Assembly (NCBI RefSeq): GCF_006540085.1
Contig: NZ_BJOG01000008.1
Location: 372,001 to 436,000 of the forward strand
Direction of reading: 5' to 3'
Origin: Microbacterium oxydans
Lineage (GTDB): Bacteria; Actinomycetota; Actinomycetes; Actinomycetales; Microbacteriaceae
DNA length: 64,000 nt
The notes under the pieces were generated by a model, which worked only from the letters and a program-made list of their open reading frames with translations, did not search any database and was not told the origin of the DNA. Below, in pieces: positions 17,796 through 27,358 of the stretch (position 1 is its first letter; each line of letters starts with the position of its first letter). A program made the position numbers and the translations under genes.

Positions 17796-19187
17796 AGCAC
17801 CGAGGCTCGGCCCGAACGAGCATCAGTCCGCCTGTCTGCCCGCACGATCGTGCTGTACGCGATCGGCTCGCTCGGCACCGGCGGCTATGCCACGTTGCCC
17901 GGGCTGGTGCTGACCTACTTCCTCACGGACAACCTCGGCGTCGCCGCGCTCGCTGCGGGGACGATCGTGACGGCCGCGAAGATCTGGGATGTGCTGATCG
18001 ATCCGCTGATCGGCGCCGCATCCGATCGTCAGCTCGCCCGCACCGGATCGCGTCGCGGTTTCATGGTCACCGGCGCGCTCACACTCCCCGTCTTCTTCGC
18101 CCTCACGTTCGCCGTACCGCCGTCGTGGGGTCCGACCGCCGGAGCGATCAGCGTACTGCTGGCCTTCCTCGCGACCGCGACGGCCTTCAGCCTCTTCCAG
18201 GTGCCGTACGTCGCCCTCCCGGCTGAACTGACCGGGGGTTACGACGAGCGCACACGTCTGCTCGGGTGGCGCGTGGTCGTGCTCACGGCGGCCATCCTGC
18301 TGTTCGGCGCCGGCGGCCCGGCGTTGCGCAACGCCGGTGACGACCCCGTCATGGGCTACCTCCTGATGGGCATCGCCTCCGGGCTCGTGATCGGCATCGG
18401 GATGCTCATCGCCTCCCGCACAGCGGGCGTCGCCGCCGAACGCGGCGCGGTCACGCCCGGCGCGGTCGTCGCCGCATCCACGTGGCGTGATCAGTACATG
18501 TCGGGCTTCCGGGCACTCGGACGCAGCCAGCCCTTCCGCGCGCTGCTCGGCACCTTCGTCCTGCAGGCCCTCGCGACCGGGACGATGCTCGCCGGCGCGC
18601 AGTACGTCGCCACGTGGGTGCTGCGCTCGGAGGATGCGGTGACGTTCGTGTTCGTCGCGCTCGTGGGCCCGGCGCTGCTCGCGACCCCGGGGTGGACGGT
18701 CATCGCCCGACGCCTGGGCAAGGAGCGGGCCTTCGCGATGGCCAGCGCGCTGTTCACGGCTGCTGCCGCATCGCTCGTCGTGGCCGTGTGGTCGCCCGGC
18801 CTCTGGATCTACGCCTCGGTCGCCGTCGCCGGCATCGCGTACGCGGGGCTGCAGTCGCTGCCGATGGCGATGCTTCCCGATGTGATCTCGCACGACGAGC
18901 GTACGAGCGGGGCAGGGCAGGCCGGCACGTTCACCGGCATCTGGACCGCCGGGGAGACGGTGGGGTTCGCCCTGGGCGCGACGGCGGTGTCCCTGACCCT
19001 TGCAGCGACCGGCTACGTCTCGACCGTCGCCGGCACCACCGTCGAGCAACCGGCGGCCGCGGTGACGGGCATCGTCCTCAGCTTCAGCATCCTGCCCGCC
19101 GTGTTGATGGCCGGCAGCCTGGTGACGCTCCGCCGCTACCGACTGCGCCGCGCGGACATCGATGCCCTCGAGACCTCCGACGCCTAA
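17793..19187 (+). CDS. MFS transporter, GPH (glycoside-cation symporter) type
   Basis: This 464-aa polytopic protein has about 12 membrane helices. The N-terminal region (GTGGYATLPGLVLTYFLTDNLG) and the loop AKIWDVLIDPLIGAASDRQLARTGSRRGF match the GPH-type signature DxxxDPxxGxxSDRxxxRxGRRR. The substrate is probably a sugar or a related compound taken up with a cation, but it cannot be read from the sequence, and no sugar-utilisation gene is adjacent. It ends 28 bp before the aldehyde dehydrogenase start. The stop TAA overlaps a possible -10 box (TAAGCT) for the next gene. Confidence 0.85.
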   Translation: MSTEARPERASVRLSARTIVLYAIGSLGTGGYATLPGLVLTYFLTDNLGVAALAAGTIVTAAKIWDVLIDPLIGAASDRQLARTGSRRGFMVTGALTLPVFFALTFAVPPSWGPTAGAISVLLAFLATATAFSLFQVPYVALPAELTGGYDERTRLLGWRVVVLTAAILLFGAGGPALRNAGDDPVMGYLLMGIASGLVIGIGMLIASRTAGVAAERGAVTPGAVVAASTWRDQYMSGFRALGRSQPFRALLGTFVLQALATGTMLAGAQYVATWVLRSEDAVTFVFVALVGPALLATPGWTVIARRLGKERAFAMASALFTAAAASLVVAVWSPGLWIYASVAVAGIAYAGLQSLPMAMLPDVISHDERTSGAGQAGTFTGIWTAGETVGFALGATAVSLTLAATGYVSTVAGTTVEQPAAAVTGIVLSFSILPAVLMAGSLVTLRRYRLRRADIDALETSDA

Positions 19188-19215
19188 GCTGGGATCCCGT
19201 CCGAAGGAGACGTCG

Positions 19216-21036
19216 ATGACTTCTGCGAGCACAACCGCCACCTCCCCAGCGGCCGCCGCTGCCGAATCGAAGAGCGCGTCGAAGGGTGCGCCGAAGAACG
19301 AAGCGCCGGGGCTGGGCGAAGGCGAACGGGAGCGGCTCGACACCGCTGTCGACGCCCTCCAGGTCGGAGCGCGCACGTGGTCGGCGCTCACGGTCGCCCA
19401 GCGGGTGACGCTGCTGCGGGCGGTTCGGACGAGCGTGGCCTCGACGGCCGAGGACTGGGCGAACACGGCCGCATCCTCGAAGGGCCTGGACGCGCGCCAT
19501 CCCCTCCGCGGCGAGGAGTGGCTGAGCGGTCCCTACAGTGTGCTCGGTGCTCTCGACGCCTACATCGAGACGCTCTCCCGTCTCGCGAACGGTGCCAACC
19601 CCCTCGACGGGATCTCCATCGATCGCGCACCGGGCGGACGCACCCGCGTACACGCCTTCCCTCTCACGGGCATCGACAGGTTCCTGCTGTCCGGATTCAC
19701 GGGCGAGGTCTGGCTGGAACCGGGGATCACCCCGGGAGCGGCACGCGCATCAGCCGGTCTCGCGCAGCGCACGCCCACCGAGTCGGGCGGCGTCGGCCTC
19801 GTGCTCGGCGCGGGGAACGTGACCTCGATCCCGGTGCTCGATGTGCTCTACGAACTGCTCGCCCACAACCGCACGGCACTGCTCAAGGTGAACCCCACGC
19901 AGGACGCGCTGGTGCCCGTGTACAAGCGCGCGCTCGCGCCCCTCATCGAGCCCGGCTTCCTGCGCATCGTCCGCGGCGGGCCCGCCACCGGCTCGTATCT
20001 CACCGGTCATCCAGGCCTCGTGCACGTGCACATCACCGGCTCGGCGGCGACGTTCGACACCATCGTCTGGGGCCCGTCGAAGGGTGACGGCGCATCCGCG
20101 ACGAAGCGACGTCGACGCGAGAACCGTCCACTGCTGAAGAAGCCGATCACGGCAGAGCTGGGCGGCGTCTCGCCGATCATCGTGGTGCCTGGCGCGTGGA
20201 CCGACGCCGACCTCACCTACCAGGCCGAGCACATCGTGACGATGCGCCTGCAGAACTGCGGTCACAACTGCATCGCGGGCCAGGTCGTGATCATGTCGTC
20301 CGACTGGGACCAGGCCGAGGCCTTCCGCGCAGCCCTGCGACGTGCGTATGCGAACGCCCCCGAGCGCCCGATCTGGTACCCGGGATCGCCCTCGCGGATG
20401 GAGCTCGCGACCGACGCCTACCCCGATGCCCTCGTGCTCGGCGACCGACTGCTCGTCGAGATCGATGCCGACGACGACCCGACCGCCCTGGAGAACACCG
20501 AGTACTTCACACCGGTGCTGGGCGTCGTCACCGTGCCTGGCACGGGCCAGGAGTTCCTCGACGCCGCTGTCGCCCACGCGAACGACAGACTGCAGGGGAC
20601 CCTCGGCGCGAACCTGCTGATCGACCCCGCGACCGAGAAGTCGCTCGGCACCGGCTTCGAACGGGCCATCGCCGCGCTCCACTACGGCTCCATCGCGATC
20701 AACGGCTGGACCGCATTCGGGTTCATCACCCCTACCCTCACCTGGGGCGCGTTCCCCGGCGGCACGATCGACGACGTCGGGAGCGGCATCGGCGTCGTGC
20801 ACAACGCCCTCCTGCTCGACGGGGTCGAGCGCTCCGTGCTGCGTGGCCCCTTCCGCCCGTTCCCGCGGTCGCTCCCGATCGCGAACGGGGGCGGACGCCT
20901 CACCATCCTGCCGAAGCCGCCGTGGTTCGTCTCCTCGCGGACCGGCGCCGCAGTGAGCGAAGGGCTGACCCGCTATCGGGTGGACGGCCGCATCAGCGGA
21001 CTCGTGAAGACCCTGATGAAGGCGCTGCGGGCCTGA
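19216..21036 (+). CDS. Aldehyde dehydrogenase family protein with extended N-terminus
   Basis: This 606-aa protein belongs to the NAD(P)-dependent aldehyde dehydrogenase superfamily: GAGNVTSIPVLDVLYELLAHN as the cofactor region, KPITAELGGVSPIIV for the active-site Glu, and LQNCGHNCIAGQVVIM holding the catalytic Cys in a diverged context. The C-terminal WGAFPGGTIDDVGSGIG region is also family-like. The first 40 residues are an Ala/Ser/Lys-rich unordered extension. It is longer than the usual 480-500 aa and may act on a bulky aldehyde; the substrate is unknown. AAGGAG 6 nt before ATG 19216 decides the start. It is convergent with pip, and the two stops are 3 bp apart. Confidence 0.85.
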   Translation: MTSASTTATSPAAAAAESKSASKGAPKNEAPGLGEGERERLDTAVDALQVGARTWSALTVAQRVTLLRAVRTSVASTAEDWANTAASSKGLDARHPLRGEEWLSGPYSVLGALDAYIETLSRLANGANPLDGISIDRAPGGRTRVHAFPLTGIDRFLLSGFTGEVWLEPGITPGAARASAGLAQRTPTESGGVGLVLGAGNVTSIPVLDVLYELLAHNRTALLKVNPTQDALVPVYKRALAPLIEPGFLRIVRGGPATGSYLTGHPGLVHVHITGSAATFDTIVWGPSKGDGASATKRRRRENRPLLKKPITAELGGVSPIIVVPGAWTDADLTYQAEHIVTMRLQNCGHNCIAGQVVIMSSDWDQAEAFRAALRRAYANAPERPIWYPGSPSRMELATDAYPDALVLGDRLLVEIDADDDPTALENTEYFTPVLGVVTVPGTGQEFLDAAVAHANDRLQGTLGANLLIDPATEKSLGTGFERAIAALHYGSIAINGWTAFGFITPTLTWGAFPGGTIDDVGSGIGVVHNALLLDGVERSVLRGPFRPFPRSLPIANGGGRLTILPKPPWFVSSRTGAAVSEGLTRYRVDGRISGLVKTLMKALRA

Positions 21037-21039
21037 CGG

Positions 21040-22017
21040 TCAGCGCTCCGCGCGGGCGAATCGGTCCGTCGCCGCCCGGAGCGCCTTCTGCGTGCCGGGT
21101 TCCGTGGCCGCGTGGCCGGCGTCGTCGACCACGACGAACTCCGCCTCCGGCCAGGCACGGTGCAGATCCCACGCGGTCATCATCGGCGTCGCGACATCGT
21201 GGCGCCCCTGCACGATCACCGTCGGGATGTGCCGGATGGCGTCGACTCCGGCGATCAACTGGCCCTCTTCCCACCAGCCCCGGTGGACGAAGAAGTGGTT
21301 CTCGATGCGGGCGAATGCCGTGGCCTTGTCGGGATCGGCCATCGCCTCGATCTGCGCCTCGTTCGGCGTCAGGGTGACGGTCGCCGCTTCCCAGGTGGAC
21401 CAGGCGATCGCTGCCGGGACGTGCACAGCGGGATCGGGATCGAACAGACGGCGGTGGTAGGCCTCGATCATGTGCGAGCGCTCCAGCACCGGGATGGGCT
21501 CGATGAACTGCTCCCAGAGATCGGGGAAGAGCGCCGCTGCTCCGCCCTCGTAGAACCACTCGAGCTCGACGCGACGCAGCGTGAAGATGCCCCGGAGCAC
21601 CAGCTCGGTCACGGCTTCGGGGTGCGCCTGCGCGTAGGCGAGGGCCAGCGCGCTTCCCCACGATCCTCCGAACACCTGCCACCTCTCGATGCCGAGGTTC
21701 TTACGCAGCAGCTCGATGTCGGCGATCAGGTGGGCCGTCGTGATGTAGCGGAGGTCGGCGTCGGGAGCACTCGCATGCGGGGTGCTGCGTCCGCAGCCGC
21801 GCTGGTCGAACAGCACGATCCGGTAGCGCTTCGGGTCGAAGAACCGCCGCTGCCAGGGGGACGTCCCGCTGCCGGGGCCGCCGTGGAGGAAGACCACGGG
21901 CTTGCCGTCAGGATTGCCGCTGACCTCCCAGTAGACGCGGTGGCCGTCGCCGACGAGCAACTCCCCGGTCTCGTACGGCTCTATCGGTGGATACAGTGCA
22001 TCCGTCTTCTTCATCAT
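21040..22017 (-). CDS. pip: Proline iminopeptidase
   Basis: This 325-aa alpha/beta hydrolase of the S33 family cleaves N-terminal proline from peptides in the cytoplasm. It shows the oxyanion region HGGPGSG, FDQRGCGRSTPHA, the nucleophile elbow GGSWGS (GXSXG), a late Asp (VQGRHDVATP) and the catalytic His (DDAGHAATEPG). Length and motifs match canonical bacterial Pip. ATG 22017 or the next codon (22014) may be the start, with GGGGGACCG upstream. It stands alone between ALDH and the metallopeptidase gene. Confidence 0.93.
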   Translation of the reverse strand: MMKKTDALYPPIEPYETGELLVGDGHRVYWEVSGNPDGKPVVFLHGGPGSGTSPWQRRFFDPKRYRIVLFDQRGCGRSTPHASAPDADLRYITTAHLIADIELLRKNLGIERWQVFGGSWGSALALAYAQAHPEAVTELVLRGIFTLRRVELEWFYEGGAAALFPDLWEQFIEPIPVLERSHMIEAYHRRLFDPDPAVHVPAAIAWSTWEAATVTLTPNEAQIEAMADPDKATAFARIENHFFVHRGWWEEGQLIAGVDAIRHIPTVIVQGRHDVATPMMTAWDLHRAWPEAEFVVVDDAGHAATEPGTQKALRAATDRFARAER

Positions 22018-22084
22018 CGGTCCCCCGGCCGGTCGTGCTGACTACATCGTCAACGGTAGCGGACGTTCTCGCGCCTGTCCGATA

Positions 22085-22969
22085 TCACGGATCCAGCTGA
22101 TCGGCGGGCAGGGTCAGCACCTGCGCGCACACACCCAGACCGTTCTGGTAGCCCTCGGCGAACCATCGCTTCCTCTGTTCGCTGGAGCCGTGCGTCCAAG
22201 TCTCCGGATTCGAGAAGCCGGACTGCTCCTGGATGTGGTCGTCGCCCACGGCCTCTGCCGCGTTCAGCGCGTCCTCGATCTGCTGCTCCGTCGGCTTCTC
22301 CAGGTACGGATTGCCTTCGGCGTCCTTCTGCTCCGTCATCCGCCCGAGCCACCCGCCGGCGTAGCAGTCGGCCTGCAGCTCGATGCGCACTCCGTTGCTG
22401 CCGGGGCCCGTTCCGTTGTTCGGGTAACGGTCCATATCGCCTGTGATGTTCTGGATGTGGTGCCCCCACTCGTGGCCCACGATGTAGAGCTGGGCGAGAT
22501 CACCGGCCGAGGCTCCGAACTGCTGCTGCATGAGCTGGAAGAACGTGGGGTCGACGTACACCTTCTCCTCCGGTGGGCAGTAGAACGGCCCGACGGCGTT
22601 GGAGGCGGTGCCGCACTGCGTCGAGGTCGCCCCGTCGACGACGATCATCTCCGGCGCGCGGTAGCCCTCGACGTTGTCGCTCCAGAAGGCATCGAGGGCG
22701 ACCTGCGCACCCGCCATGCGGCAGTCGACGTTCGCGTTGGCATCGGCCCCCGTGTCGCAGTTCTCGATGGCCGATCCGCCGGCCGGCTCGCTGCCTCCGC
22801 TCGGAGCGCCGCCGCCGACCAACCCGCTGAGGTCGATGCCGAGCAGAGGACCGGCGATGAGCGCGATGAGCGCGAGCACTCCCACGCCGGAACCGCCGGC
22901 GATGGCCGCTGTGCGGCCGCGTCGACGCGTGGTGTTGCCCGAGATGTCGGCATCGGGATTGAAGGTCAT
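22085..22969 (-). CDS. YpfJ-type neutral zinc metallopeptidase, membrane-anchored
   Basis: This 294-aa protein has an N-terminal cytoplasmic tail, one membrane helix (about residues 25-45, GVGVLALIALIAGPLLGI) and an extracellular peptidase domain with the zinc motif HEWGHH (about 167-172) after QLYIVG. A downstream Glu (IELQADCYAGGWLG) is the probable third zinc ligand. Paired cysteines (NVDCRMAG, STQCGTASN, FYCPP) fit an exported location. The family is KPN_00809/YpfJ; its physiological substrate is unknown. Its start fits the leaderless pattern at 22976-22981, and it is divergent from mdh. Confidence 0.88.
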   Translation of the reverse strand: MTFNPDADISGNTTRRRGRTAAIAGGSGVGVLALIALIAGPLLGIDLSGLVGGGAPSGGSEPAGGSAIENCDTGADANANVDCRMAGAQVALDAFWSDNVEGYRAPEMIVVDGATSTQCGTASNAVGPFYCPPEEKVYVDPTFFQLMQQQFGASAGDLAQLYIVGHEWGHHIQNITGDMDRYPNNGTGPGSNGVRIELQADCYAGGWLGRMTEQKDAEGNPYLEKPTEQQIEDALNAAEAVGDDHIQEQSGFSNPETWTHGSSEQRKRWFAEGYQNGLGVCAQVLTLPADQLDP

Positions 22970-22981
22970 GCGTCGAGATTA
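22967..22981 (-). promoter_or_regulatory. Leaderless promoter of metallopeptidase gene
   Basis: Reading the minus strand, TAATCT (22981-22976) is followed by 6 nt and the ATG at 22969. No ribosome site is present. Confidence 0.6.
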
Positions 22982-23009
22982 CTCTGAGCAGAAGCATGTC
23001 GAACGGACG

Positions 23010-24011
<1,002 letters not shown>

Positions 24012-24065
24012 ATCCCATCACCGCGACGCACGACGACAGGGCAGAATGGACGCCGGAGGTGCGCG

Positions 24066-24542
24066 ATGAGCGAGACGATTGATCCCACGAAGACCACGGC
24101 ATCGGTCGATGCGGCTCTCACGAGCCCCCTGCATCTGCCGCATGATGCCGCAGCGTGCCCGAAGTGCTTCACCGAGCTGCAGCAGAACCGCAACTTCTGG
24201 ACGGCACGGCCAGACGGCTCACGGCTGGTAGGCCTCGTCGTGTCGCGAGAGGGCATGCCGTCCGTCGTCGAGCAGCGCAATGACCTCACTCGCTTCGGCG
24301 TGCCGATCGAGGGCTTCCGCCACCCGGCGCCCGACATCCTGGAAAGCTGGAACGACCGCCTCGCCCGCCTCATCTCGACGCTGCGCACGGGCGATGTCGT
24401 CGTGGTCGTGAACATAAAGGCGCTCGGTCTCGACGCCGACGAGGGCGCACGCACCGTCGCCGAGCTGCGCAAGCACGGCATCATCGTCAAGGTGCTGAAC
24501 CACGACGCCCGGCACCTGGCCGACGCGGCCGCCGCCCACTGA
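24066..24542 (+). CDS. Small protein with degenerate serine-resolvase-like fold
   Basis: This 158-aa protein has no certain family. An N-terminal CPKC pair (near residue 32) might bind metal. From about residue 55 the order of strands and helices recalls the catalytic domain of serine recombinases: VGLVVSREGMPSVVEQRNDL for the Ser-bearing strand, LISTLRTGDVVVVVNIKALG for the DTL(V)VxxLDRLGR region, and TVAELRKHGIIVKVL for the ELxxxGI helix. A Ser is kept, but the arginines of the LDRLGR motif are replaced by KALGLD, and there is no DNA-binding tail. It is probably not a recombinase. GGAGG before ATG 24066 supports the start. It is convergent with the lipoprotein gene. Confidence 0.7.
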   Translation: MSETIDPTKTTASVDAALTSPLHLPHDAAACPKCFTELQQNRNFWTARPDGSRLVGLVVSREGMPSVVEQRNDLTRFGVPIEGFRHPAPDILESWNDRLARLISTLRTGDVVVVVNIKALGLDADEGARTVAELRKHGIIVKVLNHDARHLADAAAAH

Positions 24543-24555
24543 CGGGCGACGATTC

Positions 24556-25191
24556 CTACGGCTTGGGCGTCGGGCCGAAGGCCGGCTCGCCGGGTTTCAC
24601 ACCGAAGAACAGCGGATCGCTCGGCGACTCCTCGCGCGGCAGGTACCCCTCGGAAAGGTTCGCATCACCGAAGAGCAGGTCCCCGAGCTCGTAACGGTCG
24701 CCGGGCCAGCACTTGGTCGTCGCCGTCACGAGCACGTTGCCGTTCGTGATGAACGTCACCGTCAACAACGAGAAGTCACCCTGCTCGCGCACGATCACAT
24801 CACTCGACTGAGTCTCGCCCGACCCCAGATCCATGCCGTCGAGCTCGTAGCCCGCATCCGTGAGGTACTTCTGCACAGCGACGGATCGCTCGGCATGCTG
24901 CTCCGGGTCCACCTCCGTCGATCGGGCGAGAGAGAACTTGTAAGAACCGTCCGGGCATCCCGCCCCCGAAGGCTCCATGCCGAATGAGCCCCCTGGAGCC
25001 TCCCACGGGCCGTCGAAGATCAGCGCCTGGACGCCGTTCGTGACCTCCCGATAGTCGAGGTAGTGCTGCTTCGCCTGGGCGACGAGCTCGTCGCCGGTCG
25101 GGGTCGCCATGCCGTCTCCTTCATTCGTGCACCCGGTGAGGGCGAGCGCGAGCACCGCCACCGCTGCGGTGATCCGCCAGCGCTTCCCCAT
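24556..25191 (-). CDS. Hypothetical lipoprotein, last gene of the DUF1023 operon
   Basis: This 211-aa exported protein begins MGKRWRITAAVAVLALALTGC, an ideal lipoprotein signal with lipobox LTGC (Cys21). The mature part has two or three cysteines (SGAGCPDGSYK, ATTKCWPGDRY) and no recognised domain. I chose ATG 25191, the start that puts the basic cluster right before the helix; a start at 25221 would add 10 residues. It lies 33 bp after the DUF1023 hydrolase gene and probably shares its transcript, which hints at a job linked to the secretion locus. Confidence 0.78.
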   Translation of the reverse strand: MGKRWRITAAVAVLALALTGCTNEGDGMATPTGDELVAQAKQHYLDYREVTNGVQALIFDGPWEAPGGSFGMEPSGAGCPDGSYKFSLARSTEVDPEQHAERSVAVQKYLTDAGYELDGMDLGSGETQSSDVIVREQGDFSLLTVTFITNGNVLVTATTKCWPGDRYELGDLLFGDANLSEGYLPREESPSDPLFFGVKPGEPAFGPTPKP

Positions 25192-25224
25192 CCGCCCGCC
25201 CCTTGCTGCCGTTGCCACCACGGC

Positions 25225-26922
25225 TCAGTTCCACGCCTGGCCGTTAGCCACGATGTAGGCAATGTTACGGAAGGATTCCGAATCGCGAGCGAGGTACCCG
25301 TTGTCTTCTTCCCACCAGCCCCAGATACTGTTGCCGCCGTCGTGCGCCGCGTGGCCCGGGGTTCCGAGGCCGTCCTCGGTGCCGCCGCCCACTTTCGGCA
25401 CGGTGCCGCCGTCGCTTTCGAAGCTGATCGCTCCCGGCAGCTCTTCGGGGTTGGTGCCGTGTCCGAAGGAGCTGTGCTCACCGTAGCGGGCGACCAGATC
25501 GCCGGGAGCCCGCGACGCGTAGATCTGCGTGCCGGAATAGTCCATCGGATCATCTCCGGTCCACGTCTGGTGGTAGCCGTCCGGCACTCCCGCCGAGCCG
25601 ACCGCGATCAGATTGTCGACACCGAGGTTGTCTGGGGATCCACCAACCGCCAGGAAAGCGGTCGTGCTGCCGTACGAGTGCCCGATGACGGAGGTGGTGA
25701 CGCTCGACGACACCTCGTTGTCGAGCCCTCGCAGCGTGGTGCTCAGAGTCGCGGCCCCCTCTGTGGCGCTGCCCATCGTGTGCTCGGTGAGAAGGTTGGG
25801 CGAGTCGTATCCGTACCAGGCGATCGTCGCCGACCTGGTCCCGTCGTTGTACCCGTCGGCGAAGAAGTTCAGGTCGCGTGCGCTCTGCCCCCATGCCTCG
25901 AGGTCTCCGAGGCCCGAGAACATCCCGCCGACGAGCACGTTCACGTTGGTGACACCTTTGAGCGGGTCGACGGGGTTCCCGTTCTCATCCTGAATGGTCA
26001 CGCCGTACATGACGGCAGCGGTGGCTTGCGGCTGCTCGAACGGGTTGAACATCAGCAGCTGCCCCTGGAACCGGTTGATCTCGATACCGAGGTCCTTGAA
26101 CTGCGTGTCCAACGGCTCGCCGTAGGGTCCGGCGTCGATCACTCGTTCATACGCCGTCCTGTTGGCGAGCATGCGGTCGAGGTAGGGCACGCCTTCGAGG
26201 TTTCCGATGAAGCCCGGATACGTGAGACGGAGCGCATCGCGCTGTGCATCGGTGAGACCGTCCCAGATCTCCGTGACCTCGGCAGGGGTGTCGGCGTTCG
26301 CCAGCGCGTCGATCGCCGAGAGGGTCGAGTCGCTGAGGGTCGAGCCATCCGAACGGACGAGTCCGGCGATCGCTGCACCATACGCCTCGTCCCAGAGCGC
26401 GTATGCGGCTTCCCAGCTCTCCCAGAGCCCCTCGAGGGCGCTACGGGTCGTGGCGAGCGAGCTCTGCGCGTCGGTGACGTCCTGTTCCGCGGTCGAGCGC
26501 GTGCTGGCGCCGTCGTCGGGGGTGCACATCTGCTGCTGGGACTGTGCGCTCTCGAGATCGGCGACCGCCGCCGCGTGCGCCACATGCGCGGTCTCGATGT
26601 CGTCGATCAGGTCGTTCGCGGTTCTGGCGTGCGTCGCGACAGCCTCACCGTAGGCCCGCACGACGTCGGCGATGCGTCCGAGTGAGGCGATGGTGGGGTT
26701 CATCCGATTGGCGAGCAGCCCCGATTCACGCTGCACCAGAGTGATGCTCTGACCTCGCCCCTCGAGGCCGCCGTCGATGTTGCGCAGCACGATCTGCGCG
26801 TTCCCTCCGGCGTCCGTGAGCTTTCCGAGATCGGCGTGGATCCCTTCGAGCTGCCCGCTGTCATACTCGATCTCCTCGAGCGTCCACCCGCGGTTAGGAG
26901 AGGTCAGCGACATAGTCGGCAT
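25225..26922 (-). CDS. DUF1023-type alpha/beta hydrolase with WXG-like helical N-terminus, putative T7SS substrate
   Basis: This 565-aa protein has an N-terminal helical domain (about residues 10-200, rich in Ala/Gln/Glu, with LESAQSQQQM and LWESWEAAYALWDEAYGAA) resembling WXG100/LXG-like secretion domains. An alpha/beta hydrolase of the DUF1023 family follows, with nucleophile elbow VIGHSYGSTTAF (GHSYGS) and a late His (GTPGHAAHDGG). No Sec signal is present, as expected for T7SS clients. Starts at 26922 and 26913 are both possible. The small gene 26894-27208 overlaps it and is probably its chaperone or partner, since substrate/partner pairs are typical of this pathway. Target lipid, peptide or ester is unknown. 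Confidence 0.8.
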   Translation of the reverse strand: MPTMSLTSPNRGWTLEEIEYDSGQLEGIHADLGKLTDAGGNAQIVLRNIDGGLEGRGQSITLVQRESGLLANRMNPTIASLGRIADVVRAYGEAVATHARTANDLIDDIETAHVAHAAAVADLESAQSQQQMCTPDDGASTRSTAEQDVTDAQSSLATTRSALEGLWESWEAAYALWDEAYGAAIAGLVRSDGSTLSDSTLSAIDALANADTPAEVTEIWDGLTDAQRDALRLTYPGFIGNLEGVPYLDRMLANRTAYERVIDAGPYGEPLDTQFKDLGIEINRFQGQLLMFNPFEQPQATAAVMYGVTIQDENGNPVDPLKGVTNVNVLVGGMFSGLGDLEAWGQSARDLNFFADGYNDGTRSATIAWYGYDSPNLLTEHTMGSATEGAATLSTTLRGLDNEVSSSVTTSVIGHSYGSTTAFLAVGGSPDNLGVDNLIAVGSAGVPDGYHQTWTGDDPMDYSGTQIYASRAPGDLVARYGEHSSFGHGTNPEELPGAISFESDGGTVPKVGGGTEDGLGTPGHAAHDGGNSIWGWWEEDNGYLARDSESFRNIAYIVANGQAWN

Positions 26923-27208
26923 CCCATCCGCTGCCCAGTGAGACGTCGAGGTCTTCGAACGACTCGTTGATGCTCGTCAGCCGATCGGTGACGCCGATCC
27001 CCTCGAGATGCTGCGCCCGCGCCTCGAGCATCGCCTGCCCCAGCGCGTTCTCGAGCATGACCCGCAGGCCTGTGCGCCCCGCGGGATTGCCGACGCCCGT
27101 GTCGCGCGCGGCGATGTCGTTGGCGTACATGACGTAGTCACCGATCGAGAAGCTGATCTGCAGGACGGCGCCTTCGAGTGCGCGCTTGTCGATCTCGACA
27201 TCTGACAT
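26894..27208 (-). CDS. Small T7SS-associated helical protein, partner of the DUF1023 hydrolase
   Basis: This 104-aa, mostly helical protein (VEIDKRALEGAVLQISFSIG, GLRVMLENALGQAMLEARAQ) lacks a signal peptide and lacks the W-X-G turn. Size, position in front of a WXG-like effector gene and a 29-bp overlap with it suggest a pairing partner like other small T7SS proteins. The ATG has GGGGGGAAGCC upstream. It is the first gene after operator/promoter copy A. Function beyond this is not visible. Confidence 0.72.
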   Translation of the reverse strand: MSDVEIDKRALEGAVLQISFSIGDYVMYANDIAARDTGVGNPAGRTGLRVMLENALGQAMLEARAQHLEGIGVTDRLTSINESFEDLDVSLGSGWDADYVADLS

Positions 27209-27235
27209 GGCTTCCCCCCGGTTCTGCCGCGATCC

Positions 27236-27282
27236 ACCATAGCCGGACGCTCGCCCTGCGCCGATGGGGAGAACTGCCCATC
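27236..27282 (-). promoter_or_regulatory. T7SS-locus operator/promoter copy A (drives 27208 operon)
   Basis: On the minus strand the palindrome GATGGGCA-N4-TCCCCATC (27282-27263) is followed by 21 nt and the -10 box TATGGT (27241-27236). The arms extend by CC/GG to 27284 and 27261. It is one of five copies with the same geometry. Confidence 0.8.
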
Positions 27283-27313
27283 GGCCCGTGATCTCCGGAC
27301 CACAAGGCGCGAA

Positions 27314-27345
27314 GAAGGGGCCGACGGCGAACCGTCGACCCCTTC
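27314..27345 (-). terminator. Terminator of WXG100 gene copy 1
   Basis: A 13-bp stem (GAAGGGG plus CGACGG, one internal mismatch) closed by a TTCG tetraloop on the minus strand lies 13 bp after the stop codon. No long U-run follows, but stem and loop are strong. Confidence 0.75.
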
Positions 27346-27358
27346 CCGAAAGCGTGTG

